A stretch of DNA of 64,000 nucleotides from Streptomyces sp. XM4193 (GCF_023072595.1 NZ_JALLGK010000001.1:744001-808000), one strand, 5' to 3'. Positions 32,260 through 41,179 are shown, numbered from the stretch's first letter. The notes: generated from the letters alone by a model not told the origin. Program-made: numbers and translations.

Positions 32260-32411
32260 TGCTTGGCCCGCTTGAGGTAGGCCACCAGCTGCTCCGGGTT
32301 CGGGCCCGGCACGACCTGGACCAGCTCCCAGCCGTCCTCGCCCCAGGTGTCCAGAATCTGCTTCGTGGCGTGTACGAGCAGCGGCACGGTTACGTACTCC
32401 CATTTCGTCAT
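32256..32411 (-). CDS. DUF4177 family small protein (51 aa)
   Basis: Only 51 residues. It starts MTKWEYVTVPLLVH, continues LDTWGEDGWELVQVVPG, and ends LVAYLKRAKQ. The WEY and DGWELV motifs are characteristic of DUF4177. Function unknown. Start-stop overlap with ridA downstream; the linkage DUF4177 - RidA - ArsA pair is widespread in actinobacteria, which supports the call despite the small size. Confidence 0.9.
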   Translation of the reverse strand: MTKWEYVTVPLLVHATKQILDTWGEDGWELVQVVPGPNPEQLVAYLKRAKQ

Positions 32412-32454
32412 GGTCAGAGGGTAGACGGTGCCGGACCGTGGTTAGGCTCGCAGG

Positions 32455-33450
32455 GTGAGCAGGCTCCATGTGGTCACCGGCAAGGGCGGCACCGGCAAGA
32501 CGACGGTCGCCGCGGCACTCGCGCTCGCCCTCGCGGAGGAGGGCCGGCGCACGCTCCTCGTCGAGGTCGAGGGGCGCCAGGGCGTCGCCCAGCTCTTCGA
32601 GACCGAACAACTGCCCTACGAGGAGCGGCGGATCGCCGTGGGCCCGGGCGGCGGCGAGGTGTACGCGCTGGCGATGGACCCGGAGCAGGCGCTCTACGAC
32701 TACCTCCAGATGTTCTACAGGCTCGGCGGCGCGGGCCGGGTGCTGCGCCGCGTCGGAGCCGTCGACTTCGCCACCACCATCGCCCCCGGCCTGCGCGACG
32801 TGCTGCTGACCGGAAAGGCGTGCGAGGCCGTCCGACGCCGTACCCGATCCGGTGAATTCCGCTACGACGCGGTGGTCATGGACGCCCCGCCCACCGGCCG
32901 CATCACCCGCTTCCTCGGAGTGAACGACGAGGTGGCGGGCCTGGCGCGGGTCGGCCCGGTGCACAACCAGGCGCAGGCCGTGATGCGGGTGATCAAGTCG
33001 CCGGAGACCGCGGTGCACCTGGTGACGCTGCTGGAGGAGATGCCGGTGCAGGAGACCGCGGACGGCATCGCGGAACTGCGCCGCGCGGGCCTGCCGGTCG
33101 GCTCCGTACTGGTCAACATGGTCAGCCGGCAGCGTTCCGGCCTGCTGCCCCCGGACTTCGACCCCGCCCGGTACGCGGCCGGTGCGGGACGCACGGCGCT
33201 GGCGAAGGCGTTCGCCACGGCCGGCCTGGGCGGCGCCCGACGGGGCGGCAAGGCCGACCGGCTGGTCGAACCGCTGCTGCGGGAGGCGGCGGAGCACACC
33301 GCCAGGGTGGCGACCGAGGCCGAACGCCGAGCGGAGGTCGCGGACTTCGGGCTGGACACCAAGGAGTTCGAGATGCTGACCGAAGGAGTGGACCTGGCGG
33401 GGCTCTACACGCTCGCCGAGCGGCTGCGGGAGCAGGGGGTGCCGCGATGA
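32455..33450 (+). CDS. ArsA/GET3-like ATPase, first of a pair
   Basis: 331 residues, GTG start. It has the deviant Walker A GKGGTGKTTVAAALALALAEEG, switch DAPPTGRITRFL and DVLLTGKACEAVRR. It resembles the mycobacterial Rv3679-type protein rather than a true arsenite pump ATPase: no arsenite-binding cysteine set is seen. It should heterodimerise with the product of the next gene, whose ATG overlaps its stop (ATGA). Rv3679/Rv3680 of Mycobacterium form such a pair next to whiB4, just as wblA follows here, so a redox or metabolite-linked role is more likely than arsenic export. Confidence 0.88.
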   Translation: MSRLHVVTGKGGTGKTTVAAALALALAEEGRRTLLVEVEGRQGVAQLFETEQLPYEERRIAVGPGGGEVYALAMDPEQALYDYLQMFYRLGGAGRVLRRVGAVDFATTIAPGLRDVLLTGKACEAVRRRTRSGEFRYDAVVMDAPPTGRITRFLGVNDEVAGLARVGPVHNQAQAVMRVIKSPETAVHLVTLLEEMPVQETADGIAELRRAGLPVGSVLVNMVSRQRSGLLPPDFDPARYAAGAGRTALAKAFATAGLGGARRGGKADRLVEPLLREAAEHTARVATEAERRAEVADFGLDTKEFEMLTEGVDLAGLYTLAERLREQGVPR

Positions 33451-34808
33451 CCCTCAAGGAGCCGCCGGCGCTGGAGATCGACCCGCTGATCGACGACCCC
33501 GGAACCCGGATCGTCGTCTGCTGCGGTTCGGGCGGAGTGGGCAAGACCACCTCCGCCGCCGCGCTCGGGGTTCGCGCGGCCGAACGCGGCCGGAAGGTCG
33601 TCGTCCTCACCATCGACCCGGCACGCCGGCTGGCGCAGTCGATGGGCCTGACCGAGCTGGACAACACCCCGCGCAGGGTCGCCGGCATCGACGAGTCCCT
33701 CGGCGGTGAACTCCACGCCATGATGCTCGACATGAAGCGCACCTTCGACGAGATCGTCGAGGCGCACGCGGACCCCGAGCGGGCCCGCGCGATCCTGGAC
33801 AACCCCTTCTACCAGTCGCTCTCCGCCGGCTTCGCCGGAACCCAGGAGTACATGGCGATGGAGAAGCTGGGGCAGCTGCGCGGCCAGGAGGTGTGGGACC
33901 TGATCGTGGTCGACACCCCGCCCAGCCGCTCCGCGCTGGACTTCCTGGACGCGCCGAACCGGCTGGGCTCGTTCCTCGACGGCAGGCTGATCCGGGTGCT
34001 GACCGCGCCGGCCAGAGCGGGCGGGCGCGCGGGCATGCGCTTCGTCAACCTCGGGATGAGCGGGCTCTCCGCGGTGACGGGAGTCCTCGGAAAGGTGCTG
34101 GGCACCGGACTGTTGAAGGACGTGCAGACCTTCGCCGGTGCGATGGACTCGATGTTCGGCGGCTTCCGGCAGCGCGCCGAGGCCACCTACCGTCTGCTCC
34201 AGGCGCCGGGCACGGCGTTCGTCGTGGTGGCCGCGCCCGAGCGGGACGCGCTGCGCGAGGCGGCGTACTTCGTGGAGCGGCTCGCAGCGGACCGGATGCC
34301 GCTCGCGGGGCTCGTGCTGAACCGGGTGCACGGCAGCGGCGCGGACGGCCTGGGTGCCGAACGGGCCCTGGCCGCAGCGGAGTTGCTCCAGGAAGCCGCG
34401 GACACGTCCCACCCGCCCGAGGCGCCCCCGAAGCCCGGTGCGTCCGCGGAGCCCGGTGCGCCCGCGGAGCACGGTGCGTCCGGTGCGGAGCCCGATCCGG
34501 CGCGCACCGACGGACCGGCGGACGAGGACGGTCCGACGCGTACGGCGGACACGGCACGTGCGGCGGACACGGCGCGTACGGGGCCGGTGGCTGTGGAGGC
34601 GTACGCGGCGGGGCTGTTGCGGCTGCACGCCGAGCGGATGCGGGTGATCGCACGTGAGCGGCGCACCAGGGACCGCTTCACCGCGCTGCATCCGCAGGTA
34701 CCGGTGGCAGTGGTGCCGGCGCTGCCCGGCGATGTGCACGACCTGACGGGCCTGCGCGAGGTGGGCGAATGCCTGGCGGACCAGTCACCGGCCGACCGGG
34801 CGCCCTGA
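33447..34808 (+). CDS. ArsA/GET3-like ATPase, second of a pair
   Basis: 453 residues, coupled to the first by ATGA. Walker A GSGGVGKTTSAAALGV, TIDPARRLAQSMG, VVDTPPSRSALDFLDAP and later FVVVAAPERDALREAAYFVERL mark the Rv3680-type partner. A linker of about 65 residues (about 320-385), full of Ala/Glu/Pro/Asp/Thr repeats such as PGASAEPGAPAEHGA and RTADTARAADTART, interrupts the C-terminal part and looks like an expanded low-complexity insert. The final LRLHAERMRVIARERRTRDRF helix is conserved. Confidence 0.87.
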   Translation: MTLKEPPALEIDPLIDDPGTRIVVCCGSGGVGKTTSAAALGVRAAERGRKVVVLTIDPARRLAQSMGLTELDNTPRRVAGIDESLGGELHAMMLDMKRTFDEIVEAHADPERARAILDNPFYQSLSAGFAGTQEYMAMEKLGQLRGQEVWDLIVVDTPPSRSALDFLDAPNRLGSFLDGRLIRVLTAPARAGGRAGMRFVNLGMSGLSAVTGVLGKVLGTGLLKDVQTFAGAMDSMFGGFRQRAEATYRLLQAPGTAFVVVAAPERDALREAAYFVERLAADRMPLAGLVLNRVHGSGADGLGAERALAAAELLQEAADTSHPPEAPPKPGASAEPGAPAEHGASGAEPDPARTDGPADEDGPTRTADTARAADTARTGPVAVEAYAAGLLRLHAERMRVIARERRTRDRFTALHPQVPVAVVPALPGDVHDLTGLREVGECLADQSPADRAP

Positions 34809-35171
34809 GAACCGCCGTCTGGTCTCCGGCCGGCCGTCGTCGGCCGGGCCGCCTCTGCCGCCCACGCGGCAACCGACCAGGGGCGTACGCCCAGCGGTCG
34901 TTCAGCCGACGGCGCTTCGCCGGCCGGCCGTTCGCCCACCAGCCGTTCGCCGGCCGGTCGTTCGGCGGCGCTCTGCCGACGGTGGCGTGGCGCTCGCCGC
35001 TCGTTCCGGCCGCACTCCGCACGGCCACACCACCCGTCCGTGCCCGGCGACGGTTCGTACCCGACACCGGTTCCTACGCGACACCGGTTCCTACGCGACA
35101 CCGGTTGGTACCCGGCCCGCGGCCGCGCCCGACGGGGGACGTGCACGAGGGCCGGTGCTCCGGTGTCGGGG
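34809..35171. other. Convergent gap with tandem repeats
   Basis: 363 bp between the ATPase pair and the convergent wblA. It is made largely of repeated words: CGTTCGCCGGCCGG / CAGCCGTTCGCCGG around 34900-34970 and a 17-bp tandem repeat at 35063. No gene or classic terminator stem was identified. Confidence 0.55.
35063..35113. repeat. 17-bp tandem repeat, about three units
   Basis: GACACCGGTTCCTACGC occurs at 35063 and 35080 exactly, and at 35097 with the last bases changed (GACACCGGTTGGTACCC). It lies 60 bp beyond the wblA stop. Confidence 0.85.
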
Positions 35172-35519
35172 TCAGCCTGCCGAGGCCGCGACCTGTGGAA
35201 CGTCCTCCGCCGCGCAGGCCTCGTCGAAGGGCACGGCGTACCCCTCGTACTCGGCGCGGGCCGTCTCCAGGAGTCGGCGCCAGGAGGTCACCGTCGGACG
35301 TCGGCGCAGCAGGGCGCGTCGTTCCCGCTCGGTCATACCTCCCCACACGCCGAACTCCACGCGGTTGTCGAGGGCGTCGGCCAGGCACTCGGTCCGCACC
35401 GGACATCCGGTGCACACCGCCTTCGCCCTGTTCTGTGCCGCTCCCTGCACGAATAGTTCGTCCGGATCTGTCGTACGGCAGGCTGCCTGCGTACTCCAGT
35501 CGGTAACCCAGCTGCTCAT
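35172..35519 (-). CDS. wblA: WhiB-family iron-sulfur regulator, WblA type
   Basis: 115 residues from ATG at 35519. The four cluster cysteines are in AACRTTDPDELF, KAVCTGCPVRTEC; the turn GVWGGMTERERRALLRR follows. The order ArsA-like pair - whiB gene - class A penicillin-binding protein is that of wblA (SCO3579) in S. coelicolor and the C-terminal DEACAAEDVP tail fits, so the WblA assignment is good. WblA holds a [4Fe-4S] cluster and represses antibiotic production while promoting sporulation. Transcribed leftward, convergent with the ATPases, with a 404-bp shared upstream region facing the penicillin-binding protein gene. Confidence 0.88.
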   Translation of the reverse strand: MSSWVTDWSTQAACRTTDPDELFVQGAAQNRAKAVCTGCPVRTECLADALDNRVEFGVWGGMTERERRALLRRRPTVTSWRRLLETARAEYEGYAVPFDEACAAEDVPQVAASAG

Positions 35520-35923
35520 TTGCTGGTGCCGTCCTCTCCCGATTTGAGGCTCCCCCACGGCGACTAACGGCATATGCACCGTCGCCAGTTGAGGACGTTA
35601 CGGAAAGCGAGCAACTGACAACACCCCCGACCGGCCCAATCTTGAATGGCCCGATCGGACTATGGGTGCGCGACAGATCACCCAACGGAGTGAGTGCGAG
35701 GCGCGCCCAACTGCAGGCTCATATCGGACAGTTGGGGCACAAGGCCCCGGTCGGCGCGCGTGGGTGACGGGAGTGCGGTCGCTGAAGAGCGACAATTCGG
35801 TACAGCTCTCATCACTCACTGGAGTGACACGAAGAGACGTACGAGGCGACCCCCGGACGTGTACGCCAGAGTAGGCGAGCTGACGCACCTCTGTCCGGCG
35901 ATTGAGAACGTAGGCTTGCGAAC
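35520..35923. promoter_or_regulatory. Divergent control region of wblA and the penicillin-binding protein gene
   Basis: 404 bp with no gene. It is relatively AT-rich near wblA (ACGTTACGGAAAGCGAGCAAC). GGCCCAATCTTGAATGGCCCGATCGG (35633-35659) is an imperfect palindrome. TAGGCT at 35909 lies close to the rightward ATG and could be a -10 element giving a near-leaderless mRNA. Confidence 0.5.
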
Positions 35924-38254
35924 ATGGCTAACAAGCGCTCCGGCGGCGGACTGTCGCCGACCCAGCAGGCGGCGAAATTCCTGGGCGTCAGCGTGCTGGC
36001 CGGCGCCGTGGCCGCGGGCATCGCGCTCCCCGCGGTCGGTGCCATCGGCCTCGCCGCGAAGGGCACCGCGGACGGATTCGGCGACATCCCCGCCGTGATG
36101 AAGCAACCGGCGCTCAGCCAGAAGACCCGAATCCTGGACTCCGAGGGCGGGTTGATCGCCGACGTCTACTCCCGCAACCGCACGGTCGTCCCGCTCGAGG
36201 ACATGTCCCCGTGGATGCGGAAGTCGATCATCGCCATCGAGGACGCCCGCTTCTACCAGCACGGAGCCGTCGACCTCAAGGGCGTGCTGCGCGCGCTCAA
36301 CCGCAACGCCCAGTCCGGCGAGGTGTCCGAGGGCGCGTCCACCCTCACCCAGCAGTACGTGAAGAACGTCTTCGTCGAGGAGGCCGGCGACAACGCGGAC
36401 AAGGTCGCCCAGGCCACCAAGCAGACGATCGGGCGCAAGATCAAGGAGTTGAAGTACTCCATCGAGCTGGAGCAGGAGCTCTCCAAGAACCAGATCCTGG
36501 AGAACTACCTCAACATCACCTTCTTCGGTCAGCAGACCTACGGCGTCGAGGCGGCCTCCCAGCGGTACTTCTCCAAGCCCGCCAAGGACCTCGAGGTCCA
36601 GGAGGCCGCGCTCCTCGCCGGGATCGTGCAGTCGCCCAGCCGCTACGACCCGATCAACGACGAGGCGGAGGGCCTCAAGCGCCGCAACGTCGTGCTGGGT
36701 CGACTGGCGGCCAACGGGGACATCAGCCGGGCGCAGCTCGCCAAGCTCAGGGAGACCCCGCTCGGCCTGAAGGTCAGCACCCCGCGCAACGGCTGCATCA
36801 CCGCCGAGATGGACGCGGGCTTCTTCTGCGACTACGTCCGCCAGCAGTTCCTCACCAACGAGGCGTTCGGCAAGACGGACAAGGAGCGCGCCGACCGCTG
36901 GCGCGAGGGCGGGCTGACGATCCGTACGACGCTCTCGCCCAAGGCCCAGAAGGCCGCCGGCGAGGCCGCCACCGGCAAGGTCAACAAGGAGGACGAGGTC
37001 GCCGCCTCCGTCGTCTCGGTCGAGCCGGGCACCGGGCGCATCCAGTCCATGGCCCAGTCCCGCCCGTACGGCACGGACCCGAACCAGCACGAGACCGTGC
37101 TGAACCTCGCGGTCGACAACACCATGGGCGGGACGACACTCGGGTTCCAGGTCGGCTCCACCTTCAAGCCGATCATCGCCGCGGCGGCGCTGGAGAAGGG
37201 CGTCAACCCGGCGGACACCTACAGCAGCCCGTGGAAGACCGAGTTCGACAACGCCGACTTCCGCAACTGTGACAACTCCCGCTACGGCACCGGGAAGTAC
37301 AGCGTCCAGAACGAGCGCAAGGACATGTCCGGCACCTGGGACATGACCAGTGCGCTCGGCAAGTCCGTCAACACCTACTCCATCGACCTGCTGCGCAAGA
37401 CCGGCATGTGCGAGACGGCGAGGATGGCGACCGGGATGGGCGTGCGCTCGGGCACCGGCAAGCAGCTCGAGCCCAAGCCCTCCATGGGCCTCGGCGGCCT
37501 GGAGAGCACCCCGCTCCACATGGCCAACGCCTACGCCACCTTCGCCAACCGCGGCACGTACTGCACGCCGGTGGCCATCGAGAGCGTCACCGATGCCAAG
37601 GGCAACCAGCTGCGCCCGCCCAAGACGCAGTGCAGCAGGGCGATGTCGGAGAAGACCGCCGACTCCGTCAACCAGATGCTCAAGGGCGTCGTCGAGGACG
37701 GCACCGGCGCCACCGTCGGCCTCTCCGGCCGGGACAACGCGGGCAAGACCGGCACCACCGAGCGCCGCCGCGACGCCTGGTTCGTCGGCTACACACCGAA
37801 CCTGTCCACCGCCGTGTGGGTCGGTTCCGACGGGGCGCAGCGCGTCGAGATGTTCAACCTGACGATCGGCGGCCGGTTCTACGACAAGGTCAGCGGCAGC
37901 GGACTGCCGGGCCCGATCTGGCGCGCGGCGATGACCGGCGCCCTGGACGGCGCGGAGAAGCCCAAGTTCGAGTCGATCAAGGTCCCGCGCGGCGACAAGG
38001 ACAAGGACGACGACGGCGACGACGGCGATGACGAGGGCGACCGGCGGGAGCGCGACGACAACCGCCCGCCGGACCGTCCGCGCCCGCCCGGCATGATCGG
38101 CGGCGGCGACTCGGGCGGCGACAACGGCGGCTGGATCGGCGGCGGCGACGGCGGTGGAAACGGCGGCGGTGGCTGGATCGGCGGCGGCGACGGAGGTGGC
38201 GGCTGGATCGGCGGCGGCGACTCCGGCGGCCCCGGCTGGCCCGCCCCCCGCTGA
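35924..38254 (+). CDS. Class A penicillin-binding protein (transglycosylase/transpeptidase)
   Basis: 776 residues. A single N-terminal membrane anchor (about 18-48) precedes the glycosyltransferase domain (about 65-250): IEDARFYQHGAVDLKGVLRAL with the catalytic glutamate, GASTLTQQYVKN, RKIKELKYSIELEQ. The transpeptidase domain (about 340-670) has the SxxK serine in GSTFKP, the second motif in GKSVNTYS and KTGTTERRRDAWF. The C-terminal 90 residues are Asp- then Gly-rich with repeated GGWIGGGD units. It polymerises and cross-links peptidoglycan outside the membrane. Position next to wblA matches the conserved streptomycete order. Confidence 0.94.
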   Translation: MANKRSGGGLSPTQQAAKFLGVSVLAGAVAAGIALPAVGAIGLAAKGTADGFGDIPAVMKQPALSQKTRILDSEGGLIADVYSRNRTVVPLEDMSPWMRKSIIAIEDARFYQHGAVDLKGVLRALNRNAQSGEVSEGASTLTQQYVKNVFVEEAGDNADKVAQATKQTIGRKIKELKYSIELEQELSKNQILENYLNITFFGQQTYGVEAASQRYFSKPAKDLEVQEAALLAGIVQSPSRYDPINDEAEGLKRRNVVLGRLAANGDISRAQLAKLRETPLGLKVSTPRNGCITAEMDAGFFCDYVRQQFLTNEAFGKTDKERADRWREGGLTIRTTLSPKAQKAAGEAATGKVNKEDEVAASVVSVEPGTGRIQSMAQSRPYGTDPNQHETVLNLAVDNTMGGTTLGFQVGSTFKPIIAAAALEKGVNPADTYSSPWKTEFDNADFRNCDNSRYGTGKYSVQNERKDMSGTWDMTSALGKSVNTYSIDLLRKTGMCETARMATGMGVRSGTGKQLEPKPSMGLGGLESTPLHMANAYATFANRGTYCTPVAIESVTDAKGNQLRPPKTQCSRAMSEKTADSVNQMLKGVVEDGTGATVGLSGRDNAGKTGTTERRRDAWFVGYTPNLSTAVWVGSDGAQRVEMFNLTIGGRFYDKVSGSGLPGPIWRAAMTGALDGAEKPKFESIKVPRGDKDKDDDGDDGDDEGDRRERDDNRPPDRPRPPGMIGGGDSGGDNGGWIGGGDGGGNGGGGWIGGGDGGGGWIGGGDSGGPGWPAPR

Positions 38255-38359
38255 CCGGCCGCGGCTGCCGGCGGGTCGCTCCCGCGACCGGTCCGGCCCG
38301 GGCGGCCGAGGAGTCACCGGCCCGGGCGGCCGAGGGGCAGGAGCGTGGAGGCAGACAGA

Positions 38360-38403
38360 AGGAGGGGCCTCCTCTCACCAACCAGTGAGAGGAGGCCCCT
38401 CCT
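38360..38403. terminator. Bidirectional terminator
   Basis: A perfect 19-bp inverted repeat, AGGAGGGGCCTCCTCTCAC and its complement, with loop CAACCA, between the convergent penicillin-binding protein and GatB/YqeY genes. It is the strongest hairpin in the window. The remaining bases to 38634 are low-complexity with CCGTAC words and hold no gene. Confidence 0.9.
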
Positions 38404-38634
38404 CAATTCTTCCCGCAAGCGGGGTCTCCGCCCCGCCGAGCGCACCCGTCGTACGAGGCGTCCGCCGTACGCGACCGTGCGGCCCGTGCGGTGTGCGGCG
38501 CACGGTGCGTCCGCGGCCGTGCCGTACTGTCCCTGCCGCAGGCGGCGTACGCGGCCGGTCGTCCGTACCTGCGTCCGTACCTACGGGCCCGGAGTGCGCG
38601 GCGGCGGAACTCCCGTGCGGTGCGCGGCAGTCGG

Positions 38635-39090
38635 TCAGCCCGCGAGCGCCCGCTTCACCGCGGCGGCAACGCGACCGCCCTCGGCCCGCCCGGCGACCTT
38701 GGGGTTGACGATCTTCATGACCGCGCCCATCGCCTTCGGCCCCTCGGCGCCGGACTCCGCCACCGCGTCCGCGACCAGGACGTTCAGCTCCTCGTCGGTC
38801 AGCTGCTGCGGCAGGTAGGCGGCGAGCACCTCGTGCTCGGCCAGCTCGCGCGTCGACTGCTCCTCGCGACCGCCGTCCGCGAAGGCCTTCGCTGCCTCGC
38901 GACGCTTCTTCGCCTCTCCGGCGATCACCTTCTGCACCTCGTCGTCGGTGAGTTCACGGGCCTCGGTGCCCGCCACCTCCTGCTTGGTGATCGCGGTGAG
39001 CGTCATCCGCAGCGTGGCGGAACGGAGCTCGTCGCGCGCCTTGATCGCTGTGGTCAGGTCGTCCTGGAGTGTGGACTTGAGCGTGGTCAT
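38635..39090 (-). CDS. GatB/YqeY domain-containing protein
   Basis: 151 residues, the usual stand-alone YqeY length. It starts MTTLKSTLQDDLTTAIKARDELRSATLRM, then KRREAAKAFADGGREE, LAAYLPQQLTDEEL, and the tail PKVAGRAEGGRVAAAVKRAL. The domain is related to the tRNA-binding tail of GatB amidotransferase subunits; the free-standing form has no settled function. Convergent with the penicillin-binding protein gene and divergent from the phosphoesterase, as in other streptomycetes. Confidence 0.92.
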   Translation of the reverse strand: MTTLKSTLQDDLTTAIKARDELRSATLRMTLTAITKQEVAGTEARELTDDEVQKVIAGEAKKRREAAKAFADGGREEQSTRELAEHEVLAAYLPQQLTDEELNVLVADAVAESGAEGPKAMGAVMKIVNPKVAGRAEGGRVAAAVKRALAG

Positions 39091-39399
39091 GGCGGTCAGT
39101 CTGCCAGCAGCCGCCCGAACGGCGTTACCGATATACCGCCCGGACCCCGCCGCCGGCCGTAGCTCCGCGACCGTCCCCGGGTCCGTCCCCGCGCTCCGTT
39201 CCCGCGCTCCGTCACCGCACTCCGTCACCGTCCGGCGCGGCTCCGGGCCGTCCGCACCGGTCGTTCCGTCGCCGTCCCGGCCGTTTCGTCGGTCGCCGTT
39301 CCGGGGGCCGGCAGGCCCTGCCGCCGCCACGCACGTGCCGGGCTCCGCGGTGTCGGGGCGTGGGGTGAGGGCACCCGCCGCTTCTGCGACCATTGACGA
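39091..39399. other. Divergent gap between gatB/yqeY and phosphoesterase genes
   Basis: 309 bp. Contains short repeats (CTCCGTCACCG, CGCTCCGTTCCCG) and no recognisable gene. It should hold both promoters, but no clear hexamers stand out. Confidence 0.45.
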
Positions 39400-40329
39400 A
39401 TGCGTGCGCGATATGGAGTACCTCTCGGCATCACGGCATTCGGCGCGGCCTGCGTGGGCTACGCGACGCTCGTGGAGCCCCGTTCGTTCCGGCTGAGGCG
39501 GGTCACGGTCCCCGTGCTGCCGCCGGGGATGAAGCCGCTGCGGGCGCTCCACGTCTCCGACATCCACATGGTCTCGGGCCAGACGAAGAAGCGCCGCTGG
39601 TTGCAGTCGCTGGCCGGTCTGCGGCCCGACTTCGTCGTCAACACCGGTGACAACCTCTCCGACCCGCACGCCGTGCCCGAGCTGCTGGACGCGCTCGAAC
39701 CCCTCATGGAGTTCCCCGGCACGTACGTCTTCGGTTCCAACGACTACTACGGCCCGAGGCTGCGCAACCCCGGCCGCTACCTGATCGAGAAGGCGAGCGG
39801 TCGCCACGGCCTCAACGGCAACCAGCCCGTCGTCGGCGCGATCCACAACCCGTGGGAGCCGATGCGCGACGCCTTCGACGCCGCCGGTTGGGTCGGCCTC
39901 ACCAACGCCCGCGGCGAACTCAAGCTCGAACACGGCCACTTGGCCCTCACCGGGCTCGACGACCCGCACATCAAGCGTGACCGCTACAGCGAGGTCGCAG
40001 GCGGACCGGACCCGGACGCGGACCTCTCCCTCGCCGTCGTCCACGCGCCCTATCTGCGCGTGCTGGACGCCTTCACCGCCGCCCGCTACCCGCTGATCCT
40101 CGCCGGGCACACCCACGGCGGCCAGCTCCGCATCCCGTACTACGGCGCCCTGGTCACCAACTGCGACCTGGACACCGCACGGGTCAGCGGCCTCTCGGAC
40201 CACCGTGTCGGCGACCGCCGCTCCTATCTGCACGTCTCCGCGGGCTGCGGCGCCAACCGCTACACCCCGATCCGGTTCGCCTGCCCGCCCGAGGCGACCC
40301 TCCTCACCCTCACCGAACGACCCCGCTGA
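39400..40329 (+). CDS. Calcineurin-like metallophosphoesterase
   Basis: 309 residues with an N-terminal hydrophobic anchor (GVPLGITAFGAACVGYATL). The metal motifs are in order: HVSDIHMV, VVNTGDNLSD, VFGSNDYYGP (in place of GNHD), AVVHAP and ILAGHTHGGQLRIP. It belongs to the membrane-tethered YkuE-like group, likely acting on a phospholipid or nucleotide at the membrane. It is a single gene followed by tRNA-Pro. Confidence 0.92.
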   Translation: MRARYGVPLGITAFGAACVGYATLVEPRSFRLRRVTVPVLPPGMKPLRALHVSDIHMVSGQTKKRRWLQSLAGLRPDFVVNTGDNLSDPHAVPELLDALEPLMEFPGTYVFGSNDYYGPRLRNPGRYLIEKASGRHGLNGNQPVVGAIHNPWEPMRDAFDAAGWVGLTNARGELKLEHGHLALTGLDDPHIKRDRYSEVAGGPDPDADLSLAVVHAPYLRVLDAFTAARYPLILAGHTHGGQLRIPYYGALVTNCDLDTARVSGLSDHRVGDRRSYLHVSAGCGANRYTPIRFACPPEATLLTLTERPR

Positions 40330-40412
40330 CCAGCGCACGAGCGCTTCTCCACCGCCCGGGAAACCGGATTTCGCCTCAGCGCGACCGTGGGCTAAAGTAG
40401 TGCTCGTTGCTT

Positions 40413-40486
40413 CGGGGTGTGGCGCAGCTTGGCAGCGCGCTTCGTTCGGGACGAAGAGGTCGTGGGTTCAAATCCCGCCACCCCGA
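40413..40486 (+). tRNA. tRNA-Pro (anticodon CGG)
   Basis: Acceptor CGGGGTG pairs with CACCCCG, then discriminator A; CCA is not encoded. D-arm GCGCAGCTTGGCAGCGC, anticodon stem CTTCG-TTCGGGA-CGAAG giving anticodon CGG, and T-arm GTGGGTTCAAATCCCGC are all standard. TAAAGT about 20 bases upstream is a plausible -10. Confidence 0.95.
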
Positions 40487-40500
40487 CAGATGTAACACCG

Positions 40501-40541
40501 CGTCAGGCCGGTTTTCTCATTGCGAGAGAACCGGCCTGACG
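40501..40541 (+). terminator. Terminator of tRNA-Pro
   Basis: CGTCAGGCCGGTTTTCTC pairs with GAGAGAACCGGCCTGACG with one mismatch, loop ATTGC, 15 bp past the tRNA. It also faces the end of the ars gene from the right. Confidence 0.82.
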
Positions 40542-40626
40542 TGCGTGTGGCTCCCGTGGTGAAATGCCGGCGAGGACTGCGAGTTCCACGCCGGGCCGCC
40601 CCGTCCGGGACTGCGTGTGCGACGGC

Positions 40627-41100
40627 TCAACTGCCGCAGGAGCAGTTCCCGGCCGACGGTGCGGTCGCGGTGGTCTCCGGTTGATCGGCGCAGCAGGCGT
40701 CGCTGCCGATTGCGGCGCTCTTTCCCGGTTGGTCGGCGTCGGCCTTGACGACGTAGACCTCCCAGGGCTCCTTGCCGGGGCCGTGTACCCAGACCTTGTC
40801 CTGGAGGGCGTAGCAGCAGGAGGTGTCGTTCTCCTCGAAGGTCGCGAGTCCGGCGTCCTTGAGGCGGGTGGTGGCGGCCGTGACCTCGTCGGTGGTCCCC
40901 ACCTCGACTCCGAGGTGGTCCAGGCGGGTTTCCTGTCCGGGCTCGCCCTCGATGAGGACGAGTTTGAGCGGCGGGGTGGTGATGGCGAAGTTCGCGTAGC
41001 CGGGGCGGCGTTTGGCGGGCTCGACGCCGAAGAGCTTGGAGTAGAAGGTGACCGACGCTTCGAGGTCGGCGACGTTGAGTGCGAGCTGGGCGCGGGACAT
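40627..41100 (-). CDS. ArsI/CadI family metalloenzyme (C-As lyase-like)
   Basis: 157 residues from ATG at 41100, with GGGGAGACC before it. It is a vicinal-oxygen-chelate fold: MSRAQLALNVADLEASVTFYSKLFG, then FAITTPPLKLVLIEG, RLDHLGVEV and the metal/thiol site ENDTSCCYALQDKVWVHGP with its vicinal cysteine pair. The tail is cysteine-rich (ACCADQ, NCSCGS). ArsI enzymes split the C-As bond of methylarsenite; CadI members were named for cadmium induction. The divergent arsR and pump genes favour an arsenic role. Transcribed leftward from a shared control region. Confidence 0.88.
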   Translation of the reverse strand: MSRAQLALNVADLEASVTFYSKLFGVEPAKRRPGYANFAITTPPLKLVLIEGEPGQETRLDHLGVEVGTTDEVTAATTRLKDAGLATFEENDTSCCYALQDKVWVHGPGKEPWEVYVVKADADQPGKSAAIGSDACCADQPETTATAPSAGNCSCGS

Positions 41101-41118
41101 GAGGTCTCCCCGGAGCTG

Positions 41119-41162
41119 GTGCATCGATGTTTGTCGAATCAACCTTGCGGCGTGCATCGATG
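41119..41162. promoter_or_regulatory. Twin ArsR operator sites
   Basis: GTGCATCGATG occurs twice in the same direction, at 41119 and 41152, 33 bp (three helical turns) apart, each containing the palindrome CATCGATG. They lie between the divergent arsI-like and arsR genes and so can control both. Confidence 0.75.
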
Positions 41163-41179
41163 AATGTCAACATAGAAGG

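Noticed and set aside
33447..34808. True arsenite-pump ATPase linked to the ars operon
   Set aside because: It is paired with another ATPase, adjoins wblA, lacks an evident cysteine arsenite site, and the ars operon has an ACR3 pump that needs no ATPase.
38360..38403. Possible insertion-element inverted repeat or small RNA
   Set aside because: The two arms are only six bases apart and lie between convergent genes, which fits a bidirectional terminator.
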